Below, piece by piece: positions 1 to 8,097 of a DNA stretch of 64,000 bases. The first letter of the stretch is position 1. The number at the start of each line of letters is the position of its first letter. A model generated the notes under the pieces. It had not been told where the DNA came from. It saw only the letters and a program-made list of their open reading frames with translations, and did not search any database. The translations under genes and the position numbers were made by a program. The stretch is taken from positions 1-64,000 of the forward strand of contig NZ_NIJM01000004.1 of assembly GCF_002836945.1 (NCBI RefSeq). Reading direction: 5' to 3'. The stretch comes from Shewanella chilikensis (GTDB taxonomy: Bacteria > Pseudomonadota > Gammaproteobacteria > Enterobacterales > Shewanellaceae).

Positions 1-91
<91 letters not shown>

Positions 92-197
92 TCAATCTAA
101 GATTTTCTGGTGGTGAAACCATATATAGTGAAAAAGTCCGATGCAAATGAATGTCATCGAACAGATTATAAAGGTAGAAGTAGAATTTAAGAGAGGC

Positions 198-273
<76 letters not shown>

Positions 274-282
274 ATGCAAATT

Positions 283-356
283 TGGAGCGGGCAGCGGGAA
301 TCGAACCCGCGTTATCAGCTTGGAAGGCTGGAGTAATACCATTATACGATGCCCGC
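283..356 (-). tRNA. tRNA-Gly (anticodon TCC)
   Basis: This is a 74-nt cloverleaf on the minus strand with acceptor stem GCGGGCA/TGCCCGC, discriminator T and encoded CCA. The anticodon loop CTTCCAA gives anticodon TCC. It sits between tRNA-Tyr and tRNA-Thr(GGT), as glyT does in the E. coli tufB operon. Confidence 0.96.
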
Positions 357-391
357 GCAACCTACTTAAGGCTACCTACTTACCTTGAAAA

Positions 392-476
392 TGGTGGAGG
401 GAGAAGGATTCGAACCTTCGAAGGCGGAGCCGTCAGATTTACAGTCTGATCCCTTTGGCCACTCGGGAACCCCTCC
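392..476 (-). tRNA. tRNA-Tyr (anticodon GTA)
   Basis: This is an 85-nt class II tRNA on the minus strand with the long variable arm expected of tRNA-Tyr. The acceptor stem is GGAGGGG paired with CCCTCC, and CCA is encoded. The anticodon loop CTGTAAA gives GTA. It is equivalent to tyrU in the tufB operon. Confidence 0.96.
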
Positions 477-484
477 AATAAAAT

Positions 485-560
<76 letters not shown>

Positions 561-578
561 ACTTCATTTCGGTAGCGG

Positions 579-607
579 ATATTAGGTAAATGTTGGGTCG
601 AGTGCAA
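579..607 (-). promoter_or_regulatory. Sigma-70 promoter of the tRNA-tuf operon
   Basis: On the minus strand, TTGCAC (607-602) and TAATAT (584-579) are separated by exactly 17 nt. A GC-rich discriminator (CCGCTACC) follows, a feature of stringently controlled stable-RNA promoters. The position is right for transcription of the four tRNAs and tuf. This is a sequence match only; the start site is not mapped. Confidence 0.8.
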
Positions 608-793
608 TAGTAAATTGGTTTTTTTTCGCAAAAAAGCCCTGAATGGTGTTTTTTTACTCTGGCACTGCGTAGCGATTAGACTTCCCCCTAACCCTTTGTA
701 CACGGGATAAACAATTCGGTCTGGCATAGGGATTTTTTATTGTTCACGAATAATTCATGGTGTACTGTGCCTTGCCTGAGCAGAGGAAATCAG

Positions 794-1741
794 ATGACAA
801 CAGCCAACTCAATTCAACAGGCATTGTATATGCCTTTTCACCGCCAGCAATGGGCCGAACTTCGTGAGTCTGTGCCTTTGACCTTGAGCGAAACCGAATT
901 GAAGAAGCTGCGGGGGATTAACGAAAAAGTTTCCCTCACAGAAGTTACCGACATCTATCTGCCCCTCAGCCGTCTGCTTAACTTGATCGTTGGCGCCAAG
1001 CAGCAAAGAGGTTTGGTGTTAAATGAGTTTTTGGGGCAAACCCCAGCGAAGAGCCCATACATTATCAGTATTGCCGGCAGTGTCGCCGTAGGGAAAAGCA
1101 CTACAGCCCGTATCCTGCAGGCACTGTTGAGCCATTGGCCCGAACACCCTAAAGTCGATCTGATTACCACTGATGGTTTTCTCTACCCGCTGGCCGAGCT
1201 GAAACAAAAAGGGTTGTTGCAGCGTAAGGGCTTTCCGGAAAGCTATGACATGAAGCTATTGGTGGAGTTTATCGCCGCCATTAAGTCAGGCGCCGAGTTG
1301 GTCGAGGCTCCTCTATATTCCCACATCAGTTACGACCGGCTTCCCGAAGTGCAGCAGGTCAGACAGCCGGACATTTTGATCCTGGAAGGCTTGAATGTAC
1401 TGCAGACAGAGCTGGATTCTCCAGTGAGTATCAAGCGGCCTTTTGTTTCTGATTTCGTAGACTTCTCTATCTATGTAGATGCGGACGAATCACTGCTGAA
1501 ACATTGGTATATAGACAGGTTCCTGCAGTTCCGGCATACAGCTTTTGCCAATGAACGCTCCTATTTCCACCACTATGCCAAGCTGAGCGATGCCGAAGCC
1601 GAACATATAGCCGCCAATATCTGGGACACTATCAACGGCCCGAACCTGAATCTGAATATCGAGCCCACCCGCGAGCGGGCACATCTTATTCTGAAAAAAG
1701 GTCAGGACCACCTGATGGATCAAGTGCTACTGCGAAAATAA
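794..1741 (+). CDS. coaA: Pantothenate kinase (type I)
   Basis: Phosphorylates pantothenate with ATP, the first committed step of coenzyme A synthesis, in the cytoplasm. The 315-residue protein matches E. coli CoaA in length and along its whole sequence: PLSRLLNL near residue 55, P-loop [15 protein letters not shown] near residue 95, [30 protein letters not shown] and [11 protein letters not shown] chose the ATG at 794 because GAGGAAA lies just upstream and the protein then starts like the family. An in-frame extension back to 740 adds 18 residues not seen in homologues. The stop codon abuts the convergent birA gene (1742) with no intergenic base. CoA feedback is known for the family, but no regulatory site was recognised. 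Confidence 0.96.
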   Translation: MTTANSIQQALYMPFHRQQWAELRESVPLTLSETELKKLRGINEKVSLTEVTDIYLPLSRLLNLIVGAKQQRGLVLNEFLGQTPAKSPYIISIAGSVAVGKSTTARILQALLSHWPEHPKVDLITTDGFLYPLAELKQKGLLQRKGFPESYDMKLLVEFIAAIKSGAELVEAPLYSHISYDRLPEVQQVRQPDILILEGLNVLQTELDSPVSIKRPFVSDFVDFSIYVDADESLLKHWYIDRFLQFRHTAFANERSYFHHYAKLSDAEAEHIAANIWDTINGPNLNLNIEPTRERAHLILKKGQDHLMDQVLLRK

Positions 1742-2701
1742 TCAAGCACCGCGTAAACTGATTTCCCCACCAACAAAATGCTGTGTGCCTGTATCTGTCT
1801 GCAGGATAACGCCGCCTTGCTCATCCACTCCCAGGTAGTGGCCGCTAATCTGCTGCTCACCCAGCAGCAGTTTGACCTGTTGACCGGCAAAGATATCGGC
1901 ACTCTGCCACCTGGTGCTGAATGCCGCCAATCCTTGAGTTTCAAACAGCTTAATATCTTTCAATAACTGTTGGTAAAGATTAATAGCCAACTCCGTCTTG
2001 TCCGGCATAGAATCAAGGCCACTGAGATCGCTCCAGGGTTGATCCAGTTGTTCACCCAGTTCAGCAGGCATAGCCATATTCAAGCCTATTCCGATCACCA
2101 GATCGCATTCGCTGTCGGCAGTACCACTCATTTCAATCAGTACACCGGCAAGTTTACGGCCATCGAGATAGATATCATTGGGCCACTTCACTCCCAAACC
2201 TGTAATACCGAAAGACTCCAACACACTAACCAGAGAACAGGCGACCACCAGACTTAAGCCCATCGCCTGGGAAAGACCTTGAGAGAACTGCCAGTACAGG
2301 GAAAAGTAGAGGTGACTGCCGTAGGGCGACAACCACTGGCGTCCTCTACGCCCTCGTCCAGCCGATTGGTACTCGGCAATACAGAGATCACCATTACTCA
2401 ATTCATCGACATGGTTGAGCAGGAAGGTGTTGGTACCAGCCAACTCATCAAAGTAAAAGCAGCGGTTATCTATAGCGGAAAGCAAACGCGGCTTGTCGAT
2501 AAGATGCAAACTTCTCGCTAACTTATAACCTTTGCCTTTCACGCTGAAAATATCGATCCCAAAGGCGGCCAAGGCGCTGATATGCTTGCTGACGGCGGTA
2601 CGGCTGATACCGAGCTGTTCGGCCAGTATCTCGCCGGAAACAAACTCACCCTGCTGCAACAGCTGTAATATTTCCCGCTTGCGCTTCCACTGTTCGGTCA
2701 T
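1742..2701 (-). CDS. birA: Biotin-protein ligase / biotin operon repressor
   Basis: Bifunctional BirA makes biotinyl-5'-AMP, biotinylates the acetyl-CoA carboxylase carrier protein, and represses biotin synthesis genes. Its 319 residues are close to the E. coli 321. The N-terminal winged helix contains LAEQLGISRTAVSKHISAL (about residues 23-41). The catalytic core shows SAGRGRRGRQWLSPYG, the biotinyl-adenylate loop, then KWPNDIY and KLAGVLIE. A C-terminal SH3-like domain (residues 270-319) completes the group II type. It follows murB with a 2-bp gap, so the pair is an operon as in E. coli. The presence of the HTH domain suggests that it is a DNA-binding repressor and not merely a ligase. Confidence 0.96.
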   Translation of the reverse strand: MTEQWKRKREILQLLQQGEFVSGEILAEQLGISRTAVSKHISALAAFGIDIFSVKGKGYKLARSLHLIDKPRLLSAIDNRCFYFDELAGTNTFLLNHVDELSNGDLCIAEYQSAGRGRRGRQWLSPYGSHLYFSLYWQFSQGLSQAMGLSLVVACSLVSVLESFGITGLGVKWPNDIYLDGRKLAGVLIEMSGTADSECDLVIGIGLNMAMPAELGEQLDQPWSDLSGLDSMPDKTELAINLYQQLLKDIKLFETQGLAAFSTRWQSADIFAGQQVKLLLGEQQISGHYLGVDEQGGVILQTDTGTQHFVGGEISLRGA

Positions 2702-2703
2702 CG

Positions 2704-3729
2704 TCAGAGACTCCTCTCTCCTGTTGCCGCAAAAATTCGCGGCTCGGGTAGTAATTCAACACCGAAACGCGTTTGCACTTGCCTGATAATTTCCCGCGCC
2801 AAATTAGCCACATCTTCACCGCTGGCGCCGCCTTTATTCACCAGCACCAAGGCTTGCTTATCATGAACTGCGGCAGCTCCCATCTGGAAACCTTTCAAAC
2901 CTGCCTTATCGATAAGCCAGCCCGCGGCCAACTTAACAGTACCATCCTGCTGAGCATAACCCACCAAATCAGGAAAGCGTTCGGCCAACTTAAGATAGTC
3001 GGCAGCAGCAACCACTGGATTCTTGAAAAAGCTGCCAGCATTGCCAAGCACGGTAGGGTTAGGCAGTTTTTCCTGACGAACCTGACATACCTGCTTAAAA
3101 ATCATAGGCGCGGTCACTTTTGTCTCTTCAGCAAGTGACTGCAACGGCCCATAACTCAGTTTGGGCTGCCAGTCTTTAGGCAGTTTCAAGCCGACAGAGG
3201 TGATCACAGCCCTGCCCTTGAGCTCGTTTTTGAAAATTGACTCTCGATAGCCAAAACCACAATCAGCGGCCTCGAGACGAGTTATCCCCCCGGTTTGCAG
3301 ATCCAGATACTCAACCCAGTCACATACCTGGCACAGTTCAACCCCATAGGCACCTATGTTTTGAATCGGCGCAGCACCAACCGTTCCAGGGATAAGAGCC
3401 ATATTCTCAAGTCCCGGCATCCCCAGCTTAAGCGTTTCACAAACCAATTCATGCCAGTTTTCACCGGCGGCAACCTTTAAATAGAAATGCGCTTGGTCCT
3501 CACTGACGTCGATTCCCTTGGTAGCGACTTGAATCACGCTCCCTTGATAATCCTCAAGCAACAATAGATTACTGCCGCCACCGAGGATCAGCATAGGGAC
3601 ATCATCATCCTTGTGCTGCATACAAGCCCGGACAAGCTCAGCGGTAGAACTCACTCTGATGAGTTCCCGACAATAACAATCGATTCCAAAAGTGTTCAAG
3701 GATTTAAGGGAGTGGACTAGGGCTGACAT
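2704..3729 (-). CDS. murB: UDP-N-acetylenolpyruvoylglucosamine reductase
   Basis: MurB reduces UDP-GlcNAc-enolpyruvate to UDP-MurNAc with NADPH and bound FAD, in cytoplasmic peptidoglycan precursor synthesis. The 341-residue protein matches the E. coli type I enzyme (342). It has the FAD-binding segment ILGGGSNLLLLEDYQG, the motif GTVGAAPIQNIGAYGVE, the active-site serine segment GNAGSFFKNP, and the C-terminal glutamate in LLPEPRIF. It is the first gene of the murB-birA pair. The gene starts at ATG 3729, and the 300 bp upstream contain no other gene. Confidence 0.96.
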   Translation of the reverse strand: MSALVHSLKSLNTFGIDCYCRELIRVSSTAELVRACMQHKDDDVPMLILGGGSNLLLLEDYQGSVIQVATKGIDVSEDQAHFYLKVAAGENWHELVCETLKLGMPGLENMALIPGTVGAAPIQNIGAYGVELCQVCDWVEYLDLQTGGITRLEAADCGFGYRESIFKNELKGRAVITSVGLKLPKDWQPKLSYGPLQSLAEETKVTAPMIFKQVCQVRQEKLPNPTVLGNAGSFFKNPVVAAADYLKLAERFPDLVGYAQQDGTVKLAAGWLIDKAGLKGFQMGAAAVHDKQALVLVNKGGASGEDVANLAREIIRQVQTRFGVELLPEPRIFAATGERSL

Positions 3730-3880
3730 CTAAAGCTTTCACTGCAAATAAAAGCAGCATTGTAACGGGATTAACCGACTATTTCAGCCTTCAGCGGTTA
3801 AACATACTCAAACAAGTCAATCGTCTATCCAATAGAACTGATATCACACTTTAGCGTTCAACAGGAAACTCATTAGGGGG

Positions 3881-3902
3881 ACTATGATGTAGCGATCATA
3901 GT
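3881..3902. repeat. Perfect 8-bp inverted repeat upstream of murB
   Basis: ACTATGAT and ATCATAGT are separated by GTAGCG. It lies about 150 bp upstream of the murB start, in the gap between murB and the end of the M16 peptidase operon. No T-run follows on either strand, so a protein-binding palindrome is as likely as a terminator. Nothing else was recognised in 3730-3986. Confidence 0.4.
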
Positions 3903-3986
3903 GGTAAAAAGCTTCCGGTGTTATGACAGGCAATTGCAGATTAACTTTACCGGGAATGTGTCTGAATCACTGTGCTCCAAGCAAGA

Positions 3987-4017
3987 CAGTCAAACAACAA
4001 GAAGCGTTGTTTGACTG
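3987..4017 (-). terminator. Strong hairpin after the M16 peptidase operon
   Basis: A perfect 12-bp stem (CAGTCAAACAAC with GTTGTTTGACTG, 7-nt loop) begins 11 bp beyond the stop codon of the second M16 gene. The tract after the stem on the minus strand (TCTTGCTTGG) is only moderately T-rich. It is a likely terminator or 3'-end stabiliser. Confidence 0.6.
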
Positions 4018-4028
4018 CCATGAAAGGA

Positions 4029-5462
4029 TTAACCGCCGAAACCGACATCCTTGATATCGACCCGGGTCACCTCGCCATACTTGGCCGCTATCGGGGCTAT
4101 CTTGTCGCCACTGCCAATCAGCACCATCTGCAACTTATCCTTGGGGAAGTAGTTGTCAACCAACTGCTTGGTCTGCGCCAGAGTCAGTCCATCCACCCGT
4201 TGCTGGAATTGATTGATATAGGACTCATCAAAACCGTACAGGTACATGTCTGACAGCAGACCTGCCAACTGGCCGCTGGTTTCAAACTTGGGCGGGAACT
4301 GGCCTTTGACGTAGGCCTTGGCCGAATCCAGAGTCTGCTGATCTATCCCTTTCTGCCACAGGCGGCTGTAGGTCTTGAGTGCCAAGTCAATGGCTTCCTC
4401 TGTAGTAGCCGACTTGGTGAAAGTACTGATCATAAACACCCCTGAGTCACGATAGGGGACGAAACCCGAGCGCGCGCCATAGGTTAAACCGGCATTCACC
4501 CTCAGCTCATCGTTGAGCCAGGAGGTAAAACGGCCACCGAGTATGGTGTTGACCACAGTCAGGCCCACATAGTCAGGGTTATCCTGAGTCACACCCAGGC
4601 CACCTATGGTGAAGGTGGTCTCTATCGCGTCCGACTTATCCACCAGCAAGACTCGGCTGGCAGACAGAGTCGGCAGCCCCTGCTTGAGGTCAACGGCACG
4701 CAGCGATTCACTGTTGCTCCATTGACCGAATGCCGCCTGCAGCTTGGCCTTCATCTGCGCCGGGTCGAAATCGCCCACCACGCTGATAGCGGTATTGGCC
4801 GGTTGATAGTAGCCCTTGTGGAAGGCTCTCAGCTGGTTGACCGTCAACTGGGACACAGATTCGCTGGTTCCCGAAGTGGCATTGCCATAAGGATGCTGAC
4901 CGAAGACCAACTTGTTGAAGTAGCGCCCAATCACAGACTTGGGACTCTCTTTCTCCTGCGCCAGCTCGGCGACTCTGCGGTTCTTGAGTTTATCAAACTC
5001 GCTAGCATCAAAGTCGGGACGGGTCAGCACATCGGCAAACAATCCCAGCATGGTATCAGCATCTTTGGCCATAAAATCGGCACTGAGGTAACTGCCCTCA
5101 CGGCCGGCATCGGCATTCAGACTGGCACCGAGAAAGTCCACCTCCTGCTCTATGCTGGCCTTGGTGCGACCGGCGGCGCCAAGCAACAAGCCCTGAGCCG
5201 TCACCTCTGCCACACCGGCTGTGGTGTCATTGACGCTGCCGACTTTCACCACGGCGTTCAGGGTGATCAACGGCACCTCTTTCTGCGGCATCAGCATCAG
5301 CGTCAGGCCGTTACCCAGAGTGACTCTTTCATAAGTTGGCAGTACAAAGTGGCCGGTATCCTGGCTCACCTTCACCTGGGTAGACTGACAACCTGAAACC
5401 ATCAAGGCTGCAGCAATGGCCACGGCGCCCAGAGAGGCCTTGAGAGAAAAAACCTTGCTCAT
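4029..5462 (-). CDS. M16 family peptidase-like lipoprotein, non-catalytic partner
   Basis: A 477-residue M16 (pitrilysin/processing-peptidase) fold protein with a lipoprotein signal: hydrophobic residues 10-22, then the lipobox MVSGC with Cys25. The zinc motif HxxEH is absent; the equivalent segment reads GVAEVTAQGLLLG. The second half keeps the R...Y region (ELRVNAGLTYGARSG, about residue 325), which in heterodimeric M16 enzymes completes the active site of the partner. It overlaps the upstream catalytic gene by 4 bp (ATGA), so the two are translationally coupled. By analogy with other paired bacterial M16 proteins I infer an envelope-anchored heterodimeric metalloprotease. The substrate cannot be told from sequence. 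Confidence 0.85.
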   Translation of the reverse strand: MSKVFSLKASLGAVAIAAALMVSGCQSTQVKVSQDTGHFVLPTYERVTLGNGLTLMLMPQKEVPLITLNAVVKVGSVNDTTAGVAEVTAQGLLLGAAGRTKASIEQEVDFLGASLNADAGREGSYLSADFMAKDADTMLGLFADVLTRPDFDASEFDKLKNRRVAELAQEKESPKSVIGRYFNKLVFGQHPYGNATSGTSESVSQLTVNQLRAFHKGYYQPANTAISVVGDFDPAQMKAKLQAAFGQWSNSESLRAVDLKQGLPTLSASRVLLVDKSDAIETTFTIGGLGVTQDNPDYVGLTVVNTILGGRFTSWLNDELRVNAGLTYGARSGFVPYRDSGVFMISTFTKSATTEEAIDLALKTYSRLWQKGIDQQTLDSAKAYVKGQFPPKFETSGQLAGLLSDMYLYGFDESYINQFQQRVDGLTLAQTKQLVDNYFPKDKLQMVLIGSGDKIAPIAAKYGEVTRVDIKDVGFGG

Positions 5463-6787
5463 TGATCCGCCTCCTCTTGTGCAGCCAGTACCCCCACAGT
5501 GCGGTTGGCCCGGCGCAGGTATGTTTCTGCCACCCTTTGAATGTCGGCCACTGTGACCTGGTTATAGGCATCCGGTGCCTGGAACAGCTTGTCGAAGCTA
5601 CCGAAATAAAGTTCGTAGGTGCCCAGGGTATTGGCCTTGCCATTGATGGTTTCCATACTGCGATAGAAATCCATCAGCTTGATATTTTTGGCTTTTTCCA
5701 ACTCTTCAACCTTAACGCCGTCACGGGCAATACGGTTGACCTCTTCAATCAATGCCTGTTCCAGAGTGGTGGCGCTGACACCTGGGGCCGCCACCCCAAG
5801 GATGTACAACAGGTTGGGGTCAAAAGACATGGGCATATAAGTCTCGGCGGCAATCGCCAACTGCTGGTCCACCAAAGCCTTGTAGAGACGCGAGCTGTTG
5901 CCTTCACTCAGAATCGAGGTCAGCAGATCCAGCGCGTAATAGTCTTTATTGGTGGTGGCCGGTACGTGATAGGCCAGCATGATATTAGGCGTGCTGACAG
6001 ACTCTTTCTTGACGAAGACCCGTCGTTCCCCTTTTTGCAGCGGCTCGACTGTCTTCACCGCCTTGGGTGGCTCTTGCGCCGGGATAGGGCCAAAGTAACG
6101 CTGGGCCAGACGCTTGACCTCGGCCAGCTTAACGTCACCGGCAATCACCACAACCGCATTGTTGGGGGCATAGTAGGTCTTGTGATACTGCACCAGATCT
6201 TCCAAGGTCCAGGCCGCAATATCAGATTCATGGCCAATCACTGACCAGCTATAAGGATGCGCCCTGAAGGCCACACCTTTTACCTCTTCCTGCAGGGTAC
6301 GCCAGTTGGAGTTTTCCAGCCCTGTGGTACGTTCTGAGGCAACTACGCCGCGCTCACTCTCTACCATCTCTGCATTGATATCCAGCGCCGCAATCCGATC
6401 GGCTTCCAGATCAAAAATGGTTTCCAGAGCATTGGAAGGGAACCAGTCGGTATAAACGGTCACGTTTTCAGTAGTGTAGGCGTTGTTGGCGCCACCGGCC
6501 GCTTCCATGGTGCGGTCAAACATCTTGGGGCCGTATTTCTTGGAGCCATTGAACATCATATGCTCGAAGAAGTGAGAGATCCCTGTGATCCCGGGCACCT
6601 CGTTGCGTGAGCCCACCTTCCAAAACAGATACATGTTGGCATTGGGAATGGATGAATCTTCCAATACCATGATTTTCATGCCGTTATTCAGGGTAAAACT
6701 CTGAATATCTTCGGCCGTGGTCGCCTGTGTTGTCGCCGCCCCAAGAAGGCTGGCTGACATCAGCAGGGCGGTCAGCGTACGCTTCAT
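5459..6787 (-). CDS. M16 family zinc metallopeptidase, catalytic subunit
   Basis: A 442-residue secreted M16 peptidase. A Sec signal peptide (MKRTLTALLMSASLLGAATT, cleavage after about residue 22) is followed by the inverted zinc motif HFFEHMMF near residue 69 and the downstream zinc-ligand glutamate region LEADRIAALDINAEMVESE. The ATG at 6787 was chosen because AAGGAG precedes it and it begins a clean signal peptide; an in-frame extension upstream has neither. The protein is first in a two-gene operon with the inactive M16 partner. Periplasmic location and zinc-dependent proteolysis follow from the family; the target is unknown. Confidence 0.88.
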   Translation of the reverse strand: MKRTLTALLMSASLLGAATTQATTAEDIQSFTLNNGMKIMVLEDSSIPNANMYLFWKVGSRNEVPGITGISHFFEHMMFNGSKKYGPKMFDRTMEAAGGANNAYTTENVTVYTDWFPSNALETIFDLEADRIAALDINAEMVESERGVVASERTTGLENSNWRTLQEEVKGVAFRAHPYSWSVIGHESDIAAWTLEDLVQYHKTYYAPNNAVVVIAGDVKLAEVKRLAQRYFGPIPAQEPPKAVKTVEPLQKGERRVFVKKESVSTPNIMLAYHVPATTNKDYYALDLLTSILSEGNSSRLYKALVDQQLAIAAETYMPMSFDPNLLYILGVAAPGVSATTLEQALIEEVNRIARDGVKVEELEKAKNIKLMDFYRSMETINGKANTLGTYELYFGSFDKLFQAPDAYNQVTVADIQRVAETYLRRANRTVGVLAAQEEADQ

Positions 6788-6914
6788 TGGGTCGCTCCTT
6801 GGCTGATTGCTGATTTCAAAAGATCCAATATCGGGTAAAAAAGCACTGCAAATCAAGTAACAAGTGATACAGAATTGTCAGATTTTGTAAGCAAAGTGCT
6901 TTATCCCGTACGGT

Positions 6915-7300
6915 TTATTTGCTGCTTAAGCTGGAGAGTGCCAGTGTGGTCAACGCCTCTATCCCCGTATTGAACGCTGCTTCATCGGCATAGAAATAGG
7001 GGGAGTGATTGCTGGCCGCCGTTGACGGGTCAGTCCCCTTAGGCGTTACCCCAAGAAAGAAGAAAACTCCCGGGGTTTCTTGCGCGTAGAAAGCAAAGTT
7101 CTCAGCCCATGTGATAAGCCCGGGTTCCACCAGCCTCTCCCCTTGCCGACCACTTGCTCCAGCAAGGGCCTGACTTCGGCTACCAATTCAGCACTGTTCA
7201 CCAGCACAGGATAGCCTTGGACTGCCTCTGTCTTCGCCTCAGTGCCATTGGCTTGCGCTATCATTTCAGCGGTCTTGCTCAGTTGCCGTTTAATATTGGC
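6915..7300 (-). pseudogene. Remnant of an M20 family amidohydrolase (truncated and frameshifted)
   Basis: The minus strand encodes the C-terminal third of an M20D amidohydrolase (hippurate hydrolase type) in two frames. One frame carries KTAEMIAQANGTEAK and EVRPLLEQVVGKGRG. The other continues with EPGLITWAENFAFYAQ and ends with NHSPYFYADEAAFNTGIEAL, the usual C-terminal signature. The switch lies near 7125-7140 and needs a single-base indel. The N-terminal two thirds, with the metal-binding domain, are missing; family similarity stops near 7290-7300. The product would be inactive even if translated. The indel could in principle be a sequencing error, but the 5' truncation cannot. Confidence 0.8.
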
Positions 7301-7411
7301 TCGGCTAGAGGTTCTACTAATAGTAAATTGAGCGTCAGCCGTTATTGAAGACCTCCAAGTTTAGTTAAACGGCAAACACTTTAACTTGGGGGGCTGAAGT
7401 ACTGATTTGGC

Positions 7412-7765
7412 TTAAGGCTCTATTTTCTTCTGTTTCAGCTTCTTCATCTTGGGCTCGTCGATTTTACGCTCTTTGGCCGCCGCCTCTTTGGCTTCCTGCA
7501 GGTATTTCTGTTCCCGCTGCGCCCTCTCATCAAACTGTTTACTGGCTTTTAACCTTTGCTCCTCCTGCCAATCTCCCGATTGCTGGCGTTTGAGCACCTT
7601 CTGTTCCCGCTCGGCAGTTTCCGTGGCGGCGGCCCTGGCTTTTTCCAGTTGCTCCTGCTCCAGACGCCGGGCATCTTCACTGGCCTTTTCACTCAGTTGA
7701 GTCAAATCAGCCGCACTCACGCCAAAGGCCAGCAACCAGCTCAATAACAGTATTAATCTCGCCAA
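7412..7765 (-). CDS. Small secreted coiled-coil protein, unknown function
   Basis: I do not recognise this family. The protein has 117 residues if it starts at TTG 7765. That codon has a good ribosome-binding site (AGGAG, 7-nt spacing) and gives a clean signal peptide (ARLILLLSWLLAFGVSAAD). An ATG in the same frame at 7828 would put 21 unlikely residues before the signal peptide. The mature part is almost entirely charged helix (repeats of Glu, Lys, Arg, Gln and Ala) and ends in a Lys-rich tail (KMKKLKQKKIEP), so an elongated periplasmic coiled coil is expected. It stands alone, divergent from the GGDEF-EAL gene. Confidence 0.6.
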   Translation of the reverse strand: MARLILLLSWLLAFGVSAADLTQLSEKASEDARRLEQEQLEKARAAATETAEREQKVLKRQQSGDWQEEQRLKASKQFDERAQREQKYLQEAKEAAAKERKIDEPKMKKLKQKKIEP

Positions 7766-8097
7766 AATTCGCTCCTGCTTAGAGAGAACAAAAATCCATC
7801 TTCCAAGGACTATCACACATTTTTTCACCAGTTTGACCGATAATGAAGGTTTTTAGCAACAAAACGAAATTTTGATTGAGCCAAAGAGTAGATCTGTTTA
7901 GCTTTAAACTAACGGATTGAAATGCTGTTCCACATAACCGTTTGCCCAACCAATAAGCTATAGGGTGCAAGGCAGGTCACCACATAGTCGGAAGTGTTAG
8001 CTTCCTTCCTGTTGGTTGAAAAGCCGAATATGCGGAGCTGTGTAAACATAACAAAGGGAAGTGGTTCTCAACGGAGAACGACAAGGGAGTATCCTGG

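Noticed and set aside
740-793. Upstream extension of coaA
   Set aside because: The extra 18 residues do not belong to pantothenate kinase, and the ATG at 794 has the better ribosome-binding site.
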